DNA of 64,000 nucleotides, taken from NCBI RefSeq assembly GCF_002307475.1, contig NZ_NTMH01000030.1, forward strand, positions 1 through 64,000. Reading direction: 5' to 3'. Positions 8,994-16,561 of the stretch are shown here, piece after piece. The stretch's first letter is position 1, and the number at the start of each line of letters is the position of its first letter. The notes beneath the pieces are model-generated. The model was not told where the DNA came from, ran no database searches, and worked only from the letters and a program-made list of their open reading frames with translations. The DNA is from Pantoea allii (GTDB taxonomy: Bacteria > Pseudomonadota > Gammaproteobacteria > Enterobacterales > Enterobacteriaceae). The translations under genes were made by a program, and so were the position numbers.

Positions 8994-10538
8994 TTACGCG
9001 CCCGACAGGCGGAAAGCAGAAACGGCGTGGGTAAGATGCTGCGCCTGCTCTTCCAGCGAGGCGGCAGCGGCAGCCGATTCCTGGACCAGCGCGGCGTTTT
9101 GCTGAGTGACGCTATCCATCTCGGTTACCGCCTTTTCAATCTGGCTGATACCGTGATGCTGCTCATCGGACGCGGTGGATATGTGGTCCATCAGTTCGTT
9201 AACCCGGCTGACCGAGGTGATAATGGCATTCATCGCTTCGCCGGTGCGGCTGACCTGATCAGACCCGACGCGTATCGTTGCGACCGATTCGGCAATCAGG
9301 CCTTCAATTTCTTTGGCGGCCACGGCGCTGCGCTGCGCGAGATTGCGCACTTCCCCGGCGACCACCGCAAACCCTCGGCCTTGCTCACCGGCGCGCGCCG
9401 CTTCGACTGCCGCGTTCAGCGCCAGAATATTGGTCTGAAAGGCAATGCTGTTAATGACGCTGGTAATGTCCTCGATCTTTTTCGAGCTTTCGTTGATTTT
9501 TGCCATGGACACGATCACCTGCTGAGAAACGTTCTCGCCAGTTTCCGCATTCTGTACCGCTTCATTGGCCAGACGGCAGGCTTCAAACACGTTGTCCGTG
9601 TTCTGTTTAACCGTTGCCCCCAACTGCTCCATACTGGCCGCCGTTTCGGTAAGCGCTGCGGCCTGCTGTTCAGTACGGGACGCCAGATCGATATTTCCGC
9701 TGGCAATTTCCTGGGAAGCACAGGACACCGCGTGGGTAGAGTGACGTACCCGGATAATGATGTCCGTCAGGGACGTCCGCATCTGCTCCATTGAACCCAT
9801 CAGTTGCTGAATCTCGCTCCGTGAGCCGACGTTGACCGGCACCGGATGGTCGAGCACGCCTGCCGCAATCTCGCTGCAGTGCGCTTTTGCGTTATTCAGC
9901 GGCGATAAGATATAGCGTCTGACAAAGATCAGTATCGCAATGATGATGGCAAGGAATAACAAGCCAAATACCATGAGCAGTGTGATCCCGGATGAAAAGT
10001 TGCTTTGGGCATCCGTGTTCAGTTTCTTCGCGTAAGCCTCATGCTGGGCCAGCACCTGGTCCAGGACAATTTCATACTGCCGGTCAAGGCGCACTACGTT
10101 GGCGATCTGGTTTTTAAAGCGCGTCTGATCGCGGGCTTCGGCGGCTTCAATTAAAGGCTGAATTCCCTGATTGCGGTAAGCCAAATACGCCTGGCGATAG
10201 CGGTCGGCGTCGGCCTCTTCACCGGGAATACGCGGCGCACTCAGATAAGCCTGGAAGGCCGCATCGGCTTTCGCGGCCACGCTTTTCACGCTGTCCAGCG
10301 ACGAGGTGGCCTGAGGGCCGTCACTCTCAATCTCCTTCATGTACTCCATCAGGCGTACGCGTAACGTGCGGCTGTGATTGATGGGATCGATAACCGATAG
10401 CACCACACGGATTTCTTTATTCACGGCATTCAATGATGCGTTACTGCGAGCCAGTAACCAGATGCTGACCGATATACTGATAAGGAAAAGAATCAACAGG
10501 AACGAGAGAACCAGGAGTGAAGATTTTTTTAACGACAT
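8994..10538 (-). CDS. methyl-accepting chemotaxis protein, Tar/Tsr layout
   Basis: Transmembrane chemoreceptor, 514 residues. Order: first membrane helix (about residues 8-32), a periplasmic four-helix-bundle sensor of about 155 residues, second membrane helix (about 185-209, [20 protein letters not shown]), a HAMP domain, then the cytoplasmic coiled-coil hairpin with the conserved tip [20 protein letters not shown] and [19 protein letters not shown]. Methylation helices flank the tip. The C-terminus ends in FRLSGA and lacks the NWETF-type pentapeptide that binds CheR, so it would rely on other receptors for adaptation. The ligand is unknown. It is preceded by a near-consensus sigma-28 promoter, tying expression to the flagellar regulon. 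Confidence 0.93.
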   Translation of the reverse strand: MSLKKSSLLVLSFLLILFLISISVSIWLLARSNASLNAVNKEIRVVLSVIDPINHSRTLRVRLMEYMKEIESDGPQATSSLDSVKSVAAKADAAFQAYLSAPRIPGEEADADRYRQAYLAYRNQGIQPLIEAAEARDQTRFKNQIANVVRLDRQYEIVLDQVLAQHEAYAKKLNTDAQSNFSSGITLLMVFGLLFLAIIIAILIFVRRYILSPLNNAKAHCSEIAAGVLDHPVPVNVGSRSEIQQLMGSMEQMRTSLTDIIIRVRHSTHAVSCASQEIASGNIDLASRTEQQAAALTETAASMEQLGATVKQNTDNVFEACRLANEAVQNAETGENVSQQVIVSMAKINESSKKIEDITSVINSIAFQTNILALNAAVEAARAGEQGRGFAVVAGEVRNLAQRSAVAAKEIEGLIAESVATIRVGSDQVSRTGEAMNAIITSVSRVNELMDHISTASDEQHHGISQIEKAVTEMDSVTQQNAALVQESAAAAASLEEQAQHLTHAVSAFRLSGA

Positions 10539-10571
10539 TACACAGTCCCGAATAATGAATTAAGAACACAG

Positions 10572-10599
10572 TTATCGGCATTTGGGTGGCAAATATTTA
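10572..10599 (-). promoter_or_regulatory. sigma-28 (FliA) promoter of the chemoreceptor gene
   Basis: Read on the minus strand: a -10 element GCCGATAA (10572-10579) that equals the sigma-28 consensus, and upstream TAAATATT (6 of 8 to TAAAGTTT) with a 12-base spacer, one longer than usual; shifting by one base gives an 11-base spacer with a weaker -35. The start codon of the receptor gene is 33 bp downstream. Confidence 0.75.
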
Positions 10600-11101
10600 G
10601 CAGGAAGGTGCTGAAAGGAATAAAGAATAATCTGTATAAAACATGAGCAAAATAATGAACCAGCTGATTCAATATAATTAAGCGGCTGTCTGTCTTACCG
10701 CTTCGCTTATTTAGCGTATGACGTTACTGAATCTGAAAATTTCAGGACCAGCCAGGCTGGTGCCTGAAGTAAGAAAAACGGTTTAAGCGGAACAGCTCTG
10801 GCGAAGTTCGTTATTCTGGCGAACGTTTTTTTCTTTAACTGGCTATAAATAAAGGCTTTATCAGAAGTAATAAATAGTGATTATTGCGAATAAAACAATA
10901 CCGAAAGGTTATTCAAGACAAACTATTCTTTTTTCTGGCCCTGTTCTGGTTGTAAAAATATCAGGGGGAAACGCTTTTAGCTGCCAGGTAAATAATCCGA
11001 ATGATGAAGATTTTCCCGGTTATCATCGTTATCCCCGACCTGTCGTCTACACTTATTATCTCTGTATAAGAAAGACTTTACTCACCGGTATCGAGGTAAT
11101 A
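10600..11101. other. structured intergenic region, possible small RNA
   Basis: About 500 bp between divergent genes. On the plus strand it holds a perfect TATAAT (10673-10678), an almost perfect inverted repeat (10741-10767, arms TTCAGGACCAGCC and its complement with one bulge), an A-rich linker, then a small hairpin (10806-10824) followed by a run of seven T's up to about 10832. No open frame precedes this terminator-like end. The rest (10833-11101) is AT-rich leader of the VOC gene. An in-frame extension of that gene back to 10877 exists but has no ribosome site. Confidence 0.35.
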
Positions 11102-11539
11102 ATGCAAGTATGTCCCTATTTGTTTCTCTATGGTCGCTGTGAAGAAGCGATGGAATTCTATTTGCAGGCAACGGGTGGACAACTGCTGCAAAAAATGACC
11201 TTTGGCGATAATCCGGAGCAGGGCGAACAGGTCGGCGATCGATCCGCACCGCCGCTGCCACCTGAAAAGATTATGCATGCCCATCTGCGTATTGGTCAGG
11301 GCGAGCTGATGATGAGTGACGGTAATCCGTACCAGCCACCGGCCTCAGAACACGCGGGCTATGCCGTGAGTCTGGCAACGGACGATGCAGAGCAGGGTAA
11401 AGCCTGGTTTGAGAAGCTGTCTGCGGGCGGGAAAGTCACCACGCCGTGGCAGGAAACCTTCTGGTCAAACGGCTTTGCTATGTTTATTGATAAATTCAAT
11501 ATTCCATGGCGCATCAACGTGGTGAAATCCGACGCGTAA
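11102..11539 (+). CDS. VOC-fold protein, PhnB/YjdN family
   Basis: A 145-residue cytosolic protein of the vicinal-oxygen-chelate (glyoxalase/bleomycin-resistance) superfamily, closest in layout to E. coli YjdN (formerly PhnB, about 147 residues). Visible features: MQVCPYLFLYGRCEEAMEFY at the start, a central HAHLRIGQGELMMSDGNP strand-turn, and the C-terminal motif FWSNGFAMFIDKFNIPWRIN. The ATG at 11102 is chosen because GAGG lies 5 bases upstream and the family length fits; an open frame reaching back to 10877 would add 75 unrelated residues. Family function is uncertain. It is a single gene with its own terminator. Confidence 0.88.
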   Translation: MQVCPYLFLYGRCEEAMEFYLQATGGQLLQKMTFGDNPEQGEQVGDRSAPPLPPEKIMHAHLRIGQGELMMSDGNPYQPPASEHAGYAVSLATDDAEQGKAWFEKLSAGGKVTTPWQETFWSNGFAMFIDKFNIPWRINVVKSDA

Positions 11540-11566
11540 TGCACGGTATGAAGCCTGAAAAGACGA

Positions 11567-11600
11567 GAGGCCTTCTTCAGGAAGGCCTCAACGTTTTTTT
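11567..11600 (+). terminator. Rho-independent terminator of the VOC gene
   Basis: A 9-bp perfect stem GAGGCCTTC/GAAGGCCTC (11567-11575 with 11581-11589), a 5-base loop, then a T7 run. It lies between convergent genes and may also end tsx transcription. Confidence 0.87.
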
Positions 11601-11616
11601 AGGGTCGTGCCAGCAA

Positions 11617-12483
11617 TCAGAAGTTATAGCCAGCAACCAGGTAGTAACCCCAGCCCGTAGACTTGATTTCAGACGCGCTGTCACCAAATCCTAACTCCTG
11701 ACCGGCTCCCCACTGACCGCCGTTATGGAAATAACGTGCAACGGCTGAGAAGTGCCAGTGAGCGTAACCCAGTGACAAGATATGGCTGGAGGCGATTGCG
11801 TTGCTGGTGCGAATCGGGCCCGACTTATCGCGTAAGTCCGAACCCCAGTCGAAGTTGGTAAAGCCAACATAGCCAAGATTACCGCCCCACAGGGTGGTGA
11901 TCGGCACAAAGTATTTCACTTTGAAGCGATAGCCATCCCAGCTGTTTTCATTCGCCGCACCGTAGTTTTCCCACTGGTATTTGGCATAGACGTTAAGCGA
12001 CAGGCCGATATCGCTGTGCGTATCGATGTCTGTGCCCAAACCCATATACCAGGTATTTTGACGGTTAGCGCTGTTACGGCCCATATCGTAGATATAGTTG
12101 TTCGCAAAATACCACTCTTTAAACGGACCAAAGGCCAGGCTGGTGCCGGTCAGTTTATCAATCGAGAAACGTGGCTCAATTTCCATGAACAGCGGCGAAC
12201 CGTGGTCGAAAATGCCGTTAGCATTGCTGTTGCCCGCGCCAAAGAAGTTTGGCAGATCAACGTAGCCGTAAAAATCAAACCAGTCTTTCTTTGCGAAAGC
12301 TTCGTATTCCAGATACACATCGTTATTGAACTGTGGTCCGAAACGGGTGTGGTAGCTGCCCACCACGTTGACGCTTTGATGCCACCAGTCGGAAACGTAC
12401 TGGGGATCGTTTTCTGCAGCCTGCACTGCACCGTTTAAGGAGCCTGCCAGCAGGGCGCCTGCCATTAACGTTTTAAATTTCAT
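11617..12483 (-). CDS. tsx: nucleoside-specific outer-membrane channel Tsx
   Basis: Outer-membrane beta-barrel for nucleosides (and, in E. coli, albicidin, colicin K and phage T6). It has 288 residues with a signal peptide cut after about residue 22 (GAVQA), then the Tsx pattern: [23 protein letters not shown], a [13 protein letters not shown] strand-loop, [21 protein letters not shown], and a C-terminal aromatic residue (VAGYNF) as required for barrel insertion. The length matches the 294-residue E. coli precursor. The upstream region holds CRP- and CytR-type sites, consistent with the known catabolite and nucleoside control of tsx. Confidence 0.95.
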   Translation of the reverse strand: MKFKTLMAGALLAGSLNGAVQAAENDPQYVSDWWHQSVNVVGSYHTRFGPQFNNDVYLEYEAFAKKDWFDFYGYVDLPNFFGAGNSNANGIFDHGSPLFMEIEPRFSIDKLTGTSLAFGPFKEWYFANNYIYDMGRNSANRQNTWYMGLGTDIDTHSDIGLSLNVYAKYQWENYGAANENSWDGYRFKVKYFVPITTLWGGNLGYVGFTNFDWGSDLRDKSGPIRTSNAIASSHILSLGYAHWHFSAVARYFHNGGQWGAGQELGFGDSASEIKSTGWGYYLVAGYNF

Positions 12484-12621
12484 TGTATTTTGACCACTGG
12501 TTTCTTATGCGCAAGACAATCGTTTGCGCGCTGTTTGGAAATCAATCCCAAAGGTTGGGCGGTGAAGTATCTGGGCCGCATTTTTTTAGTTAGCATAGCG
12601 TGCCTTTTACAGTGAGATAGA

Positions 12622-12660
12622 AAATAGCTTTTGATCACATTTGTCAAAATGTGTTGCATA
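12622..12660 (-). promoter_or_regulatory. promoter-proximal CRP-like half site and CytR-like element for tsx
   Basis: Read on the minus strand, AAATGTGATC (12633-12642) matches one arm of the CRP consensus exactly while the other arm is poor. GTTGCATA at 12653-12660 resembles the CytR octamer. Together with the distal CRP site, whose centre is about 52 bp away, this gives the CRP-CytR-CRP arrangement known from CytR-controlled promoters. A TATGCT -10-like hexamer lies at 12592-12597. Confidence 0.5.
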
Positions 12661-12670
12661 ACAATTCATC

Positions 12671-12696
12671 AATATTGTGACTTGAATCACAATATT
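12671..12696. promoter_or_regulatory. CRP binding site upstream of tsx
   Basis: A 26-bp perfect inverted repeat with the arms AATATTGTGA and TCACAATATT around a 6-base spacer, containing the CRP consensus TGTGA-N6-TCACA without mismatch. It lies about 200 bp upstream of the tsx start codon. Confidence 0.8.
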
Positions 12697-12704
12697 GCTG
12701 GAGG

Positions 12705-12748
12705 CGAACGGAACCAGGCAACCGTTTACGTTGTCGGGTTCCGGTTCG
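12705..12748 (-). terminator. imperfect hairpin after the sensor kinase gene
   Basis: Inverted repeat of 11-12 bases with one bulge (12705-12715 with 12737-12748), starting 11 bases beyond the kinase stop codon. No T-run follows on the minus strand, so termination is only suggested. Confidence 0.3.
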
Positions 12749-12759
12749 AACGACGGGGA

Positions 12760-14109
12760 TTAAGGAAAGGTGACGCGCACCTGAAAACCGCAGCGGTCAC
12801 CTTGCGGAGTCAGGCAGTTGGACAGGGCAACGTGGATCTGATGTTTCTGCGCAACACTGCGCACAATCGACAAACCTAAACCGCTCCCCTGTGCTTTTAC
12901 ATCGGGCGAGCGGGCAAAACGGTCAAACGCGCGTTCGATAAAGGACTCAGGCATACCCGGGCCGTTATCAACGATATCCACCACGGTTTGTCCCGCCACC
13001 CGATGCAGCAGGACATCCACCAGGCTGCCTTCGGGCGTGTGCAACATGGCGTTGCCGATCAGGTTGTCAAACAGGCTCCGCAGCTCTGAACGTCCGGCCT
13101 GCAAATGGTAGTGCGTGGTTCCGCTAAAGCCGATATCGATACCGCGCTTATCGGCCACCACCATGAGCTGCTCAATGCTCTCTTTCAGCACATCTTCCAG
13201 CGCGATATTTTCCACGCTGGCGACGACGGACTGATCTTCCCAGCGCGACATATTCAGCAACTGGGTGACCAGGTGACGAGTACGGGTGACGCCGGATTCC
13301 AGTTGCGCAAACTGGCGGCCGGCCTCGCCAGGCTGAATGTGCTGGCGCAGGTTTTCCAGCTGCAGCGTGACCGCCGTGACCGGTGTCCGCAGTTCGTGAG
13401 CGGCATCTTCCATAAACTGACGCTGTGAAGACCAGGCGGCACGGAGCTTATCCAGCAAAGAGTTATAGGCGGCGACCAGCGGCTGAATTTCGTCGGGGAG
13501 GCTTTCAGGGGAAACGCTGTGTGGGTGATGGGCGTCCTGCGCGGCAATTTCACGCGAGGCAACGCGCAAATCTCGGGTGATTTTGCGTACCACCAGCCAG
13601 ATCACCAGCAACGACAGTGGCATCATTAAAATCAGCGGAATAATGGCTGACAGCGCCCGTCTCACCATCATTTCTTTCATGTAGCTGAGATTGAGCATCA
13701 CCTGAATGGTTTTTATCTCGCTGCCCGGCTGGCCTGAGCGGGTGTAAATCCGCCATTCGCAGTCGTGGCAACCGCCAATCTGCACATCTTTATAGCCGTT
13801 TTCAGCCTGCAGCGGCGCATGCAGTTCAGGCCAGGAGCTGGAGCGTAACTGGCCTTTGGCGTCCCATAGCTGAATCACGAAGGCGCTTTTAATCTTGTGT
13901 GCGGGCGCAATAAGCGGCATCAGCGGGGGGATTTCGCGGTTCACTGACCAGGCATCAGCCAGCTTGGCTAACTGCTCATCCTTGATGACGCCAACCATTT
14001 CACCGTAGCAGCTGAAAAAGTACCAGGCCACGCCGCCAATCATCAGCAAATGAATCACCAGTAACGTACTGAGTAATTTATTACGTAACGATCGCATAAA
14101 AATTTTCAT
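12760..14109 (-). CDS. sensor histidine kinase (QseC/PmrB-like)
   Basis: Inner-membrane histidine kinase, 449 residues from the ATG at 14109, which overlaps the response-regulator stop as ATGA. An alternative start 18 bases upstream is possible. Order: membrane helix 1 (about 12-33), a periplasmic sensor of about 115 residues, membrane helix 2 (about 154-175), a HAMP-like linker, H-box EDAAHELRTP with His238, N-box NLIGNAMLHTP, and ATP-lid motifs DNGPGMP and GSGLGLSI. The sensor holds a Cys-His-Asp-Cys motif (Cys114 and Cys117) and another cysteine at 34 at the membrane edge, which could bind metal or sense redox. The ligand is unknown. Confidence 0.92.
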   Translation of the reverse strand: MKIFMRSLRNKLLSTLLVIHLLMIGGVAWYFFSCYGEMVGVIKDEQLAKLADAWSVNREIPPLMPLIAPAHKIKSAFVIQLWDAKGQLRSSSWPELHAPLQAENGYKDVQIGGCHDCEWRIYTRSGQPGSEIKTIQVMLNLSYMKEMMVRRALSAIIPLILMMPLSLLVIWLVVRKITRDLRVASREIAAQDAHHPHSVSPESLPDEIQPLVAAYNSLLDKLRAAWSSQRQFMEDAAHELRTPVTAVTLQLENLRQHIQPGEAGRQFAQLESGVTRTRHLVTQLLNMSRWEDQSVVASVENIALEDVLKESIEQLMVVADKRGIDIGFSGTTHYHLQAGRSELRSLFDNLIGNAMLHTPEGSLVDVLLHRVAGQTVVDIVDNGPGMPESFIERAFDRFARSPDVKAQGSGLGLSIVRSVAQKHQIHVALSNCLTPQGDRCGFQVRVTFP

Positions 14110-14765
14110 ATTGCCGGTACCCGCCAACCCAGTCCGCGCACATTGCGGATCACATCATTATCCAGCTTGCGCCGCATCCCGTGGATTAAGACATCCACCG
14201 CATTACTGCTGACTTCTTCACCCCAGCCATAGATGCGGTTTTCCAACTGCTCGCGTGACAGGATGGCACCGGGCCGTTCCAGCAGCGCATAGAGCAGAGC
14301 ATATTCACGCGCGGTTAACTGCTCACGTTGCCCTTTGTACAGCACTTCGCGTGTCAGCATATCCAGTTGAACATCACCGCTGCCCAGCAGCGAATCGGCA
14401 GAGCCATGATGGCGGCGGGTAATTGCCCGCATTCGGGCCATCACTTCCTGCAGATCAAAAGGCTTAAGCAGATAGTCATCCGCACCGTAATCCAGGCCCT
14501 GTACCCGCTGGGCGACCGTATCACGGGCGGTAAGAATTAATACCGGCGTGGCATCGCCGCGCGCCCGCGCGCGCCGCAGCACCTGCAAACCGTCGTCGCG
14601 GGGTAAGCCGAGATCAAGCAGTACGCAGCTGTAGCCGCCTTCGCTCCAGGCGTTTTGCGCGTAAACGCCATCGCGCACCCAGTCGACTGACCAGCCTGCC
14701 GCTTCCAGCGCCTGCTGCAGATTTGCGCCGATCATTTCATCATCTTCGACCAACAACACGCGCAT
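14106..14765 (-). CDS. OmpR/PhoB-family response regulator (QseB-like)
   Basis: DNA-binding response regulator, 219 residues. The receiver domain (MRVLLVEDDEMIG; acidic pocket D8/D9; phosphorylated Asp51 in LLDLGLP; conserved KPFDLQE) is followed by a winged-helix output domain (LTAREYALLYALLERPG, then SSNAVDVLIHGMRRKL and NVRGLGWRVP). The ATG at 14765 is preferred because the receiver domain starts there with a GGGGGA ribosome site; an open frame 39 codons longer has no family match. It is transcribed with its kinase by a 4-base overlap. The promoter faces that of a MarA/SoxS-type activator across a region rich in TTAGCGC repeats, which may be its own binding sites. Confidence 0.92.
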   Translation of the reverse strand: MRVLLVEDDEMIGANLQQALEAAGWSVDWVRDGVYAQNAWSEGGYSCVLLDLGLPRDDGLQVLRRARARGDATPVLILTARDTVAQRVQGLDYGADDYLLKPFDLQEVMARMRAITRRHHGSADSLLGSGDVQLDMLTREVLYKGQREQLTAREYALLYALLERPGAILSREQLENRIYGWGEEVSSNAVDVLIHGMRRKLDNDVIRNVRGLGWRVPAI

Positions 14766-14809
14766 GGATGACGTCCCCCGAAAAATGGCAACAGTGTAGC
14801 GCTGGATTA

Positions 14810-14961
14810 TTAGCGCAGAATTATTGGCATGGCGAGTGCAGCAAAATGCCGTTACGCGCCCGGTCAGAGGGTGATAATGCACCCTGAAACGGACGATTTT
14901 ACCGCTTTGCTAATTCTGCGCTAAGTTTTCGCTAATTAAGGGATAAATTTAGCGCGCTAAA
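14810..14961. repeat. TTAGCGC inverted-repeat array in a divergent promoter region
   Basis: TTAGCGCAGAATTA at 14810-14823 recurs as its exact reverse complement at 14911-14924. A further CGCTAA lies at 14930-14935, and a perfect 14-bp palindrome TTTAGCGCGCTAAA at 14948-14961. The array fills the space between the response regulator (minus) and the MarA/SoxS-type activator (plus). It is best read as operator sites for one of these two regulators. Confidence 0.6.
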
Positions 14962-15000
14962 GTGTGTTCCCTGCACATCTGCTTTAACCAGGAGAACACC

Positions 15001-15369
15001 ATGAATCAGCGCGAGTTTATTCGTAGTTTGCTGGAATGGATAGAAAGCAATTTAGGACACGATCTGCATCTGGACGAAGTGGCGCGCCGGGCGGGCTATT
15101 CCCGTTGGCATCTGCAGCGTTTATTTCGCCAGCACACCGGCTTCTCACTGGCCGAGTATATTCGTCAGCGTCGTTTGACCGAGTCGGCCTTAACGCTGCT
15201 CAACAGTAACGAGGCTATTTTACAGGTGGCGATGAGCTATGGGTTTGATACCCAGCAGGCCTATACGCGGACGTTTAAAAACTATTTTATGGTGACGCCA
15301 GGCCAGCTGCGCCGCCAGCGCCGGGTGGAGCCCGATCGTTTATTGTTTCCCTATGCCATGGCAAGTTAG
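15001..15369 (+). CDS. AraC-family activator of the MarA/SoxS/RamA type
   Basis: A 122-residue protein consisting almost only of the two-helix-turn-helix AraC DNA-binding domain, the size and layout of MarA, SoxS and RamA. Diagnostic stretches: LLEWIESNLGHDLHLDEVAR, GYSRWHLQRLFRQHTGFSLAEYIRQRR, and the second helix-turn-helix YGFDTQQAYTRTFKNYF. It has no ligand domain, so activity should be set by its own synthesis. The ATG at 15001 follows AGGAG; a longer frame from 14962 lacks a ribosome site. It is divergent from the two-component operon and could be its target. The target regulon (efflux, stress) is inferred from family only; I cannot say which paralogue it is. Confidence 0.88.
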   Translation: MNQREFIRSLLEWIESNLGHDLHLDEVARRAGYSRWHLQRLFRQHTGFSLAEYIRQRRLTESALTLLNSNEAILQVAMSYGFDTQQAYTRTFKNYFMVTPGQLRRQRRVEPDRLLFPYAMAS

Positions 15370-15376
15370 TCACTGT

Positions 15377-15414
15377 ATGGACATTCCCATCCGCTAGCCT
15401 GTGGGAATGTCCAT
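15377..15414 (+). terminator. hairpin after the MarA/SoxS-type gene
   Basis: A perfect 13-bp stem (ATGGACATTCCCA with its complement) and a 12-base loop begin 8 bases after the stop codon. There is no T-run, so termination is inferred from position and strength. Confidence 0.5.
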
Positions 15415-15555
15415 GCATCGCCAGGGCTGTCCCGCACGCCTTTTCCGCTACTGACGCTGTTAGCCTTCCCGCCGTTGCTTTATTCTTACTGCCAGATGCA
15501 TGGCGTCATCGCTGTGCTATAACCCGCAGCCGCCGTTCTGGCCCGTAGGAAACCG

Positions 15556-16452
15556 ATGAATAACAGCGATAACCTGATCGCCATGATGTTGTTTGCGCGC
15601 GTGGTCGAGCTTAAAAGCTTTACGGAAGCCGCGCGCGTGCTCGGCGTATCGAAGTCCCATATCAGTCGGGAAATCGCCGGGCTGGAACAACGGTTGGGCA
15701 TTCGGCTGCTGCAGCGTACCACCCGCAGAATGACGCTGACGGAGCTGGGCCAGGCTTACTATCCGTTTTGTGTACGTATGCTGGATGAACTGCATCAGGC
15801 CGAGGATTTTGTGCAACAGGCGCACCAAAATCCCGTCGGGAATGTGCGTTTACAGGCGCCCGTCACCTTTGGCTGCCAGTGTATTGTGCCGCTGCTTAAT
15901 CGCTTTCTGCGCCGTCATCTGCACATCAATGTCGATCTCAGCCTGACGGATAATAACGACGAGACGATTGGCGACGGGGTGGATGTGGCGATTGTTATTC
16001 GCGCCCATGCGCCCCGCCAGGGCAACTTTCGGCTATTAAGCGATATCCACTGGGGGCTGTATGCCGCACCGGTTTATCTGGCTCAGCATCCTGCCATCTC
16101 GCATCCCCGTCTGTTACCTCGCCATGATTTATTGATGTTTCACGGCCCGGCGCATACTGCCGCGCTGCCGTTTCGTCGCGACAAGCTGCGCCTGGCGGTG
16201 GACGTGCGTAGCCGTTTTCGGGCCAATAACAGCATGGCGCTGCTGAATGCGGCGCTGGCGGGCAACGGGATTGCTTATCTGCCCTCCTACATGGTGCAGG
16301 AGGCGCTGACCCAGGGGCAGATTGTTCAGGTTCTGCCTGAGTGGCAGATGGATCGCTTACAGAGTTATCTGCTGATGCATCAGGACATTGCGCCTGCCTC
16401 GCCCGTTAGCCTGCTGTGCGACATCCTGATCGACCAACTGGGCGGACGCTGA
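15556..16452 (+). CDS. LysR-family transcriptional regulator
   Basis: A 298-residue LysR-type regulator. The N-terminal winged helix has the family signature (ARVVELKSFTEAARVLGVSKSHISREIAGLEQRLGIRLLQRTTRRMTLTELG), followed by a two-lobed effector domain. It belongs to the large CrgA/DsdC-like branch close to the YhjC/AaeR group. The gene is followed after 109 bp by an MdtG-like exporter on the same strand, which may be its target or simply a neighbour. There is no divergent partner, which is less usual for LysR genes. The effector is unknown. Confidence 0.87.
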   Translation: MNNSDNLIAMMLFARVVELKSFTEAARVLGVSKSHISREIAGLEQRLGIRLLQRTTRRMTLTELGQAYYPFCVRMLDELHQAEDFVQQAHQNPVGNVRLQAPVTFGCQCIVPLLNRFLRRHLHINVDLSLTDNNDETIGDGVDVAIVIRAHAPRQGNFRLLSDIHWGLYAAPVYLAQHPAISHPRLLPRHDLLMFHGPAHTAALPFRRDKLRLAVDVRSRFRANNSMALLNAALAGNGIAYLPSYMVQEALTQGQIVQVLPEWQMDRLQSYLLMHQDIAPASPVSLLCDILIDQLGGR

Positions 16453-16561
16453 TTGTTGCAGTACAGCAACAAACTATGCCAGTCAGCAAATATCACGCGC
16501 CGACTGTTGTTGCCTCGTCACCATTGTTAGCCTGAGTCCCTGAACTCGATGGGGATATCGC

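Noticed and set aside
9027-9794. 255-codon frame antisense to the chemoreceptor
   Set aside because: Shadow frame opposite highly conserved receptor coding sequence.
10877-11101. N-terminal extension of the VOC protein by 75 residues
   Set aside because: No ribosome site, AT-rich leader sequence, and the family starts at the ATG at 11102 behind GAGG.
12731-12752. T-arm-like GGTTCGAA suggesting a tRNA
   Set aside because: No anticodon, D-arm or acceptor stem can be built around it; it is one arm of the hairpin behind the kinase gene.
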